The position numbers and the translations under genes were made by a program. From NCBI GenBank assembly GCA_900319595.1, contig ONOZ01000117.1:1-12680 (forward strand): a DNA stretch of 12,680 bases. Direction: 5' to 3'. The DNA is from an uncultured Bacteroidales bacterium. Lineage in GTDB: Bacteria > Bacteroidota > Bacteroidia > Bacteroidales > P3. Position 1 is the stretch's first letter, and each line of letters starts with the position of its first letter. The notes below the pieces were generated by a model, which saw only the letters and a list, made by a program, of their open reading frames with translations, was not told the DNA's origin and searched no databases. Below are positions 7,045 through 12,680 of the stretch, in pieces.

Positions 7045-7689
7045 ATGAATAGAGACAATCAAATCAAAGCCGCTCAACATCTTTTGAGTATCCAAGCCGT
7101 CAAGTTATCACCTGAGGAGCCTTTTACTTGGGCATCGGGACGCAAATCGCCTATCTATTGTGATAATCGTTTGACTCTCTCCTATCCTAACATAAGAACG
7201 TTTATTAAGGAACAATTCGTATATTTGGTGAAGGAAATTTTTGAAAATATTGACGTCATTGCTGGCGTTGCAACGGGTGGAATTGCACAGGGAGTACTTG
7301 TTGCACAAGAATTAAACAAGCCTTACGTATATGTTCGTGCTGAGGCGAAAGACCATGGACGAAAAAATCAAATTGAAGGCGAAATACATGCTGGTCAAAC
7401 TGTCGTTGTTATAGAGGATTTGGTTAGTACAGGCAAAAGTTCATTACTTGCAGTTGATGCTTTGAGAAATGCAGGTTGTGATGTCAAAGGAATGGCAGCC
7501 ATATTTACTTATGAGCTGGAAGTTGCAAAGAAAAATTTTGAAGAAAAGCAAGTTCTTTTGAAAACAATCACCAACTATTCTACTTTAATTGAGACTGCAA
7601 TACAAGAAAATTACGTATCTGAGGAAAATCTTATCTCATTGAAACAATGGAGGGAAAATCCTGAAAAATGGAGTGATGATAGAATGTAA
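7045..7689 (+). CDS. pyrE: Orotate phosphoribosyltransferase
   Basis: A 214-residue enzyme of pyrimidine synthesis that joins orotate to PRPP, giving orotidine 5'-monophosphate. The substrate-side segment FTWASGRKSPIYCDNR (27-42) is typical. The flexible catalytic loop is RAEAKDHGRKNQIEGE (98-113), with the K-x-H-G arrangement, and the PRPP-binding motif is VVVIEDLVSTGKSS (120-133) with the acidic pair Glu124-Asp125. Length is normal for PyrE. It is the first gene of a unit with the SRPBCC gene 12 bases downstream. No other pyrimidine gene is present here, as is usual when pyr genes are scattered. Confidence 0.96.
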   Translation: MNRDNQIKAAQHLLSIQAVKLSPEEPFTWASGRKSPIYCDNRLTLSYPNIRTFIKEQFVYLVKEIFENIDVIAGVATGGIAQGVLVAQELNKPYVYVRAEAKDHGRKNQIEGEIHAGQTVVVIEDLVSTGKSSLLAVDALRNAGCDVKGMAAIFTYELEVAKKNFEEKQVLLKTITNYSTLIETAIQENYVSEENLISLKQWRENPEKWSDDRM

Positions 7690-7701
7690 TAAATTAAGAA
7701 T

Positions 7702-8121
7702 ATGAAACAGATAAAATCAAAAACAATAGATTTGAATCGTAGTGCTGAAGAAGTTTTTTATGCACTTAGCGATTTTACTCACCTTGGCACTATACCAAAT
7801 GATAAAATAAAGGATTTTAAATGTACGTATGACACCTGTTCTTTTAACGTTAATGGAATGGCAGACGTAGAACTTGTTATAAAAGAAAGAAAACCTTTTG
7901 AATACATTACGATAGGTAGTGGCAAAGAAGTGATGGGAGGTTTCAGCTTTCTTATCAATCTATTGTTTGAAAAAACGGGGGATAGAACTTGTAGCCTTAC
8001 AGCAGAAGCTAATATTGAAGGCAACACCGTTATGCTAATGATGATAAAAAAACAACTACAAAACGGATTGGATTCTCTAATGGACGGCATTGAAAAAGCT
8101 ATCAATAATCAAGCAATATGA
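7702..8121 (+). CDS. SRPBCC-fold (START/polyketide-cyclase-like) protein
   Basis: A 139-residue soluble protein with no signal peptide. The start (KSKTIDLNRSAEEVFYALSD) is the first strand and helix of the SRPBCC fold, a helix-grip barrel that usually binds a hydrophobic ligand. A middle of alternating strands follows (KPFEYITIGS, GGFSFLINLLFE, CSLTAEANIEG), and the long C-terminal helix runs from about residue 110 to the end. The ligand is unknown. From memory, Bacteroidota often keep a small SRPBCC gene directly after pyrE, so this pairing looks conserved rather than recent, but the functional reason is not known to me. The stop overlaps the start of the next gene by four bases (ATGA), suggesting coupled translation. 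Confidence 0.82.
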   Translation: MKQIKSKTIDLNRSAEEVFYALSDFTHLGTIPNDKIKDFKCTYDTCSFNVNGMADVELVIKERKPFEYITIGSGKEVMGGFSFLINLLFEKTGDRTCSLTAEANIEGNTVMLMMIKKQLQNGLDSLMDGIEKAINNQAI

Positions 8122-9959
8122 AAAAAAACAGCACTCTTTTAATCTTAATATTTTTCTCTTTCTCCTTGTTTTGTCAAGAGAAAAGTTTGTTGGATTACGA
8201 TGAGTGCAAAGAGGACATAAGTAGGAGTTTGCAAAAGAAGTATGAGAAAGCGGTAAGTTATTTCAATAATAGGAAATATTCGCAAGCCTCGTCTTTATTG
8301 CAAGAAATAATAAAGGAAAACGAAAACTTTGCCTCTTCATATTTTCTTATGGGCATGATTGGAGTGGTTAGAGATAATGCTGCTGTGATTACAAAATATT
8401 TTCCTTTGGTCAGGGAGAATTGTCCAGAGTTTTCGCACCCTTATCTATACTATTACTTAGGTGTAATTGATTATACAGAAGAACATTATGCTGATGCCTC
8501 AAAAAATTTTGAACATTTCTTAACCCTTACCGACCAAAACAACTTTTATGATTCATTGCAGCAAATTGCAATAAATTATATTGATTGGAGCGATTTTCTT
8601 AAGAGTACTATGTCAAATCAAGTAGAATTCAATCCTCAAAAAATATCATTCCTTGCAAAAAATAAGAATTATTATGAACCTTTTATCACTTGGGATACAA
8701 ACGAAGTATGGTTTATAAGAGAGGAAGTTACACGAGATACTAATTATGATTCATTTACTTCTGAAATATCTACATCAACTTCTCGTTATTTGCAAAAAAG
8801 TATTTTAGATTCTACTGGTTTTTACGATAAAGGCTTTATTTGTGAAGATCCTTTCAACAATCAATTCCCGTTGTCTGGTGTTTCCATAACCGCGGACAAT
8901 AATTATATATTCTACTCCGTAAAAAACAATAACAAAAATAATGAAAGTTGGGACATATATTACTGCGAAAGAATTGACGAACATTATTCTAATGCCAAAC
9001 CGCTAAATATAAATACCAATGATGCCGATGAATTTTCTCCATCTATTAGTGCAGATGGTAATAATTTGTATTTTGTTAGCAATCGAAATGGCGGCAAAGG
9101 AGGGTACGATATTTGGTTTTCTAAACGCACAGGGAAAGACACGTGGAGTGAACCTGAAAACTTGGGACGCAATGTAAATACTTTCGGAAACGAAACGTAT
9201 CCTTTTATTGCAGCAGATAATTCACATCTTTATTTTCTCTCCAACGGCAGAAAGACACTTGGTGGAAATGATATATTTGTTTATGATACACAAAAAGAGA
9301 TGCCTGCTCAAAATATAGGTTATCCTATAAATACTGAGGGTAACGAACATGCTATGGGTATATGCTTGGACGGCAAAACTGCTTATTCTGTATTTAAAAA
9401 TACGGATAACAAATTTAAAGAGATAAATCTTTTTACATTAGACAAGAAATACTGTGCCGAGGAACGTGTATTAGTTAATGGAAACATACAAAAATCTCTT
9501 GATGGCGATATTACGTTAAATCTTGTCTCAATGGACGGCAGCAACAAAACATCATATCATATTAGTAATGAGCATCTTAACTTTGCTTTCATCATTCAAA
9601 AAAATAAAGATTACATTTGCCAACTGAATCAAAAAGGCTATATGTTTTATGTTGCAAAAGTAAATGATAAAACAAAGAATATCTCTATGATTCAAAAACC
9701 TTTGGAATCGGGAAGTAGTATAGAATTGAACTGTATTGCTTTTGATGAAAGTGGCATAAACTTTGATGATATTAGCCAGAATATCTTAGATAGTTTTGTT
9801 GCATTTTTGAAATCATATGCAAGATTGCGTATCCATATTACATCAAATCAAAAAATGAATAATGCTCTAAAAAACTATCTTATCAAAAGTGGCGTTAGAG
9901 AAGATAGAATATCATTTAATGAACAATTAACAACTAAAATTATATATACGATAAAATAA
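8118..9959 (+). CDS. PorE-like TPR / PD40 beta-propeller envelope protein with degenerate OmpA-like end
   Basis: A 613-residue exported protein. A signal peptide (residues 1-19 or so, ending FSLFCQ) is present; Cys19 has Phe at -1, so I favour signal peptidase I over lipidation. TPR helices cover about 40-165. A six-bladed-type PD40/WD40-like propeller covers about 185-445, with blades marked by DEFSPSISADGNNLYFVSNR (304-323), GGYDIWFSKR (328-337), YPFIAADNSHLYFLSN (361-376) and GGNDIFVYD (382-390). A small beta module (about 448-530) fits the regulatory-like domain, and an OmpA-like C-terminus (about 535-613) follows. This order matches PorE of the type IX secretion system, which tethers PorP to peptidoglycan. 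The OmpA-like part is shortened and lacks the usual TD...N..LS..RA signature. A paralogous OmpA/PD40 protein is the alternative to PorE itself. Confidence 0.75.
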   Translation: MKKNSTLLILIFFSFSLFCQEKSLLDYDECKEDISRSLQKKYEKAVSYFNNRKYSQASSLLQEIIKENENFASSYFLMGMIGVVRDNAAVITKYFPLVRENCPEFSHPYLYYYLGVIDYTEEHYADASKNFEHFLTLTDQNNFYDSLQQIAINYIDWSDFLKSTMSNQVEFNPQKISFLAKNKNYYEPFITWDTNEVWFIREEVTRDTNYDSFTSEISTSTSRYLQKSILDSTGFYDKGFICEDPFNNQFPLSGVSITADNNYIFYSVKNNNKNNESWDIYYCERIDEHYSNAKPLNINTNDADEFSPSISADGNNLYFVSNRNGGKGGYDIWFSKRTGKDTWSEPENLGRNVNTFGNETYPFIAADNSHLYFLSNGRKTLGGNDIFVYDTQKEMPAQNIGYPINTEGNEHAMGICLDGKTAYSVFKNTDNKFKEINLFTLDKKYCAEERVLVNGNIQKSLDGDITLNLVSMDGSNKTSYHISNEHLNFAFIIQKNKDYICQLNQKGYMFYVAKVNDKTKNISMIQKPLESGSSIELNCIAFDESGINFDDISQNILDSFVAFLKSYARLRIHITSNQKMNNALKNYLIKSGVREDRISFNEQLTTKIIYTIK

Positions 9960-9978
9960 ATAAAAACGTTATAAGAAT

Positions 9979-11436
9979 ATGAAAAAAATGTTATATATCG
10001 CAGTGGGCAGTTTATTCCTTATTTTCAATAATTGGAATGGAAAGTTAAACGCACAAGATTATTTGCCGAAAGGTAGAGTTGTCACACTAGAAGAGCAAGA
10101 ACCCGAAACGGATAGTAAGATTCTTCAAGCCGTTAGTGAATGGCAGGATTTGAAATTCGGATTCTTTATGCATTGGGGCATATATGCTCAAGCGGGCGTA
10201 GTGGAAAGTTGGTCTGTCTGTAACGAAGAATGGATTGACAGAGGAGGCAAGCCATACGAGGAATACAAAAATTGGTATTTTGATTTGAATAAGGAGTTTA
10301 ATCCTACGCAGTTCAATCCTAACAAGTGGGCAAATGTGGCTAAGAAAGCGGGAATGAAATATGTTGTTTTCACTACTAAACATCATGATGGATTCTGTAT
10401 GTATGATACAAAATATACGAACTACAAAATTACAGACGAATCCTCTCCTTTTGGAAAAAATGATGGTAGAGATATAACAAATGAAATTGTGAATGCGTTT
10501 AGAGCTCAGGATTTCAAGATAGGCTTGTATTTTTCCAAGGCAGATTGGCACAATACCGATTATTGGAGTCCTTTATGGGCAACTCCTGATCGTAATGTAA
10601 ATTATAACATAGAAAAACACAAAGATATGTGGCAACGCTTTTGTGATTTTACTACCAAACAAATAAAAGAAATCACTCACAACTATGGAAAGATAGATAT
10701 TCTTTGGTTAGATGGTGGTTGGATTCGTCCATCTTGGAGTGTTAAGGCAGGTAGCGAAGAAGAAACTTGGCTTGGTGCGTATAAACGTGTACAAGATATA
10801 GATATGCCTAAGATTGCAAAAATTGCAAGAGAAAAAAATCCATCTATGATTATTGTTGATAGAAGTGTCGGTGGTAAATACGAAAACTATCGCACGCCAG
10901 AAAAGGCTATTCCCGATGAACCTTTAGATTATCCTTGGGAAACGTGCATGACGCTGGGGGATTCGTGGTCATATGTTCCAAATGATAATTACAAAAGTAC
11001 AAATACACTTATCCACATGTTAGTAGATGTTGTATGCAAAGGGGGCAATTTCTTATTAAATATAGGACCTGACGCACAAGGGAATTTACCTAAAGCAACA
11101 ATTTCACGTATGGATAGTATTGGAGCATGGATACAAACTAATGGAAAAGCAATTTACAACACCCGTCCTATTGCTCCATATAAACAAGACGGTATTTGTT
11201 ACACTCAAAGCAAAGATGGACACATTTATGCCATTATTATGATTAACGATACAACCGCTTTACGTAATAGTTACGATATTCCTCAATTCAAAAATTTGAA
11301 AAAAGGTAATAAAAACATTCTAGGTAGCAAGCAAAAAGCAAAATTGGATATAACACAAGGTAAAAATACTCTTGTTTTAAATAATACATTTATCAAACGT
11401 AACAAAGAACAAAATGCTATTGTAATTGAATTATAA
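9979..11436 (+). CDS. Alpha-L-fucosidase, GH29
   Basis: A 485-residue glycoside hydrolase family 29 enzyme that removes alpha-linked L-fucose from glycans. A signal peptide ends near KLNAQDY (cleavage about residue 25), so it is periplasmic or exported. The catalytic barrel (about 50-390) has FMHWGIYA (63-70), the substrate-binding TTKHHDGF (132-139), and ILWLDGGW (241-248) with Asp245 as the nucleophile. The acid/base cannot be fixed by eye; Glu308 (YRTPE) and Glu321 (PWETCMT) are candidates. A beta-sandwich (about 391-485) ends the protein. There is no type IX CTD sorting domain and no SusC/SusD pair nearby. The gene starts 19 bases after the PorE-like gene with no promoter seen in the gap, so it is probably part of the pyrE unit. 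Confidence 0.93.
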   Translation: MKKMLYIAVGSLFLIFNNWNGKLNAQDYLPKGRVVTLEEQEPETDSKILQAVSEWQDLKFGFFMHWGIYAQAGVVESWSVCNEEWIDRGGKPYEEYKNWYFDLNKEFNPTQFNPNKWANVAKKAGMKYVVFTTKHHDGFCMYDTKYTNYKITDESSPFGKNDGRDITNEIVNAFRAQDFKIGLYFSKADWHNTDYWSPLWATPDRNVNYNIEKHKDMWQRFCDFTTKQIKEITHNYGKIDILWLDGGWIRPSWSVKAGSEEETWLGAYKRVQDIDMPKIAKIAREKNPSMIIVDRSVGGKYENYRTPEKAIPDEPLDYPWETCMTLGDSWSYVPNDNYKSTNTLIHMLVDVVCKGGNFLLNIGPDAQGNLPKATISRMDSIGAWIQTNGKAIYNTRPIAPYKQDGICYTQSKDGHIYAIIMINDTTALRNSYDIPQFKNLKKGNKNILGSKQKAKLDITQGKNTLVLNNTFIKRNKEQNAIVIEL

Positions 11437-11462
11437 TCATTAACAATATGAAAATTTTGAGA

Positions 11463-11508
11463 CGTTGTTTTTGTAACATTTTATACACAATTTACGTACA
11501 AAGCAACG
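11463..11508 (+). terminator. Imperfect hairpin after the fucosidase, possible terminator
   Basis: CGTTG (11463-11467) pairs with CAACG (11504-11508), and TTTGTA (11470-11475) with TACAAA (11497-11502), giving an 11-bp stem broken by a small bulge and closed by a 21-base loop. A T-rich patch (11519-11523) starts only about 10 bases later. It lies 27 bases after the fucosidase stop and 28 bases before the antiporter start, so it could be a weak terminator or a leader structure of the antiporter gene. No convincing -33/-7 pair was found in this gap. Confidence 0.3.
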
Positions 11509-11535
11509 AGTCTGAATTGTTTTATATGGATTTTT

Positions 11536-12680
11536 ATGGCGGAATTACCTTCACTTATTACCGATTTGGGTGTGATCGTCATACTCGGATCGTTGTTTGC
11601 AATACTTTGCAAGTGGCTTAGACAGCCCATTGTACTTGGCTATATAGTGGCAGGTTTTATTGCAGGACCACATTTCTCCTTGTTTCAAACTGTGCAACCT
11701 GAAAACATCTCTACTTGGGCAGATATTGGGGTCATTTTCTTACTATTTGGCATGGGATTGGAGTTTTCATTCAAAAAACTCTTTATCATTGGCAAAATTG
11801 GAGGGAAGGCAATAGGTTTTGTGATAATCGCATTAGGTATTACTGGGTTTGCTGTTGGTAGATTGATTGGTTGGCAACCTGCAGATGCTGTTCTTTTGGG
11901 TAGTATGCTAGTTATGTCTTCTACGGCTATGATTGTAAAATCTCTTATCGATATGGGTTATGGCAAAGATAGATTTGCACAAATTGTGTTTGGAATATTG
12001 ATTTTTGATGACTTGTTTGCAATTTTAGTTATGGTGATACTATCTACATTTGCTGCCTCTACGCAATTTTCTGGCGGAGAATTTATGATGGTATTAGTAA
12101 GACTAATATTTTTTATTGTAATTTGGATAGTTGTAGGCATCTTCTTAATTCCTACATTTCTAAAAAAAACAAAACAACATTTAAATGATGAAATTCTATT
12201 ACTAGTTGCAATTGGATTATGCTTGGCGATGGTGATACTGTCCGTGAAAGTGGGTTTTTCTTCTGCGTTAGGAGCGTTTGTGATGGGTAGTATTCTAGCA
12301 GAAACTCTTGATCAAGAACGAATAAGTAAGGTGGTTGCCCCCCTAAAAGATTTCTTTGGTATGATATTTTTCGTATCGGTAGGCATGATGGTTGATACCA
12401 AAATACTTATGGATAATATTGGCACAATCATTATTATATCTTTAATCCCAATAGTAGGAAAAACTATATTTTATATTATAGGTATCAAATTAGCAGGAGA
12501 AACATTGGAAACAAGTATGCGTGCAGCTTTTTCTATGTCGCAAATGGGCGAGTTCTCTTTTATTGTTGCCGGAACTGGTATTGCCTTGAAATTGATTTCG
12601 CCAGAAGTTTATCCGATAGCAATAGCAGTTAGTGTTTTGACTACATTTATTACTCCGTATAGCATACGTTTGGGAGAGCC
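11536..12680 (+). CDS. CPA2-family cation:proton antiporter, N-terminal part
   Basis: The frame starts at ATG 11536 and is open to the window edge (381 full codons). It is a multi-helix inner-membrane transporter of the monovalent cation:proton antiporter-2 (KefB/KefC-like) family, exchanging Na+ or K+ for H+. Family features are the opening MAELPSLITDLGVI, KWLRQPIVLGYIVAGFIAGP (26-45), IGVIFLLFGMGLEFSFKKL (64-82), FDDLFAILVM (157-166) in the ion-binding helix, and GFSSALGAFVMGSILAET (240-257). An Asp158-Asp159 pair is present where KefC has Gln-Asp. Relatives in Bacteroidota are around 700 residues with C-terminal TrkA-N/TrkA-C type domains, which would lie outside this window. The start fits the family N-terminus; no Shine-Dalgarno is seen. 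Confidence 0.9.
   Translation, partial: MAELPSLITDLGVIVILGSLFAILCKWLRQPIVLGYIVAGFIAGPHFSLFQTVQPENISTWADIGVIFLLFGMGLEFSFKKLFIIGKIGGKAIGFVIIALGITGFAVGRLIGWQPADAVLLGSMLVMSSTAMIVKSLIDMGYGKDRFAQIVFGILIFDDLFAILVMVILSTFAASTQFSGGEFMMVLVRLIFFIVIWIVVGIFLIPTFLKKTKQHLNDEILLLVAIGLCLAMVILSVKVGFSSALGAFVMGSILAETLDQERISKVVAPLKDFFGMIFFVSVGMMVDTKILMDNIGTIIIISLIPIVGKTIFYIIGIKLAGETLETSMRAAFSMSQMGEFSFIVAGTGIALKLISPEVYPIAIAVSVLTTFITPYSIRLGE

Noticed and set aside
7779..8105. A 108-codon minus-strand frame opposite the SRPBCC gene
   Set aside because: The plus-strand gene fits a known fold and is tightly packed in an operon; this frame is a mirror artefact.
10087..10551. A 154-codon minus-strand frame opposite the fucosidase
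   Set aside because: It is antisense to the catalytic domain of a clear GH29 gene and shows no recognisable domain.
9979..11436. Fucosidase as a type IX secretion cargo
   Set aside because: The C-terminus (EQNAIVIEL) lacks the conserved CTD sorting-domain pattern, so export beyond the periplasm by T9SS is not supported.
11448..11621. A 57-codon plus-strand frame beginning MKILRRCFCN, starting 12 bases after the fucosidase stop and overlapping the antiporter start
   Set aside because: Its second half runs out of frame through the well-conserved antiporter N-terminus, and the sequence looks like a shadow frame. A short upstream leader reading frame cannot be fully excluded, but nothing supports it.
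1..12680. Mobile elements, CRISPR arrays, tRNA or rRNA genes, phage or defence genes
   Set aside because: No transposase, integrase, regularly spaced repeats, cloverleaf-like sequence, or defence-type protein was seen on either strand.

Overview
The window is AT-rich DNA from a member of the Bacteroidota, most likely the order Bacteroidales. Three things point there. The first is two type IX secretion (T9SS)-type proteins: a PorW/SprE lipoprotein and a PorE-like TPR/beta-propeller protein. The second is promoters of the Bacteroidota form (-33 TTTG, -7 TAnnTTTG), with no clear Shine-Dalgarno sequences. The third is lipoproteins with acidic residues just after the lipid cysteine. I cannot name a genus from sequence alone. 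No mobile element, tRNA, rRNA or CRISPR array is visible, and the genes look chromosomal and well packed.

Layout. Left end (1-1601, minus strand): the start of a lipoprotein cut by the window edge, then a complete DUF1015 protein separated from it by a good intrinsic terminator. A 221-base divergent region (1602-1822) carries promoters in both directions. Plus-strand unit 1 (1823-6209): porW, a small four-helix membrane protein resembling the one found ahead of ATP synthase operons, a lipocalin-like lipoprotein, and subunit B of an acetate/acetoacetate-type CoA-transferase without its subunit A. This unit ends at inverted repeats (6217-6326) facing a convergent minus-strand NUDIX hydrolase. 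The NUDIX gene is back to back with plus-strand unit 2 (7045-11436): pyrE, an SRPBCC-fold protein (ATGA overlap with the next gene), the PorE-like protein and a GH29 alpha-L-fucosidase. The right end is the N-terminal 381 codons of a CPA2-family cation:proton antiporter, cut by the window edge.

How the genes relate. The two T9SS-type envelope proteins lie in different transcription units about 3.5 kb apart. In the known T9SS, PorW connects the motor/ring side to the translocon, and PorE tethers PorP to peptidoglycan. Here the PorE-like protein has a shortened C-terminal OmpA-like domain lacking the usual peptidoglycan-binding signature, so it may have a changed role. The remaining genes are mainly metabolism (pyrimidine synthesis, CoA transfer, fucose release) and ion homeostasis. 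I see no convincing new defence or mobile system. The most useful leads are the altered PorE-like protein, the orphan CoA-transferase subunit, the rearranged porW/ATP-synthase neighbourhood and the compact pyrE/NUDIX promoter overlap.
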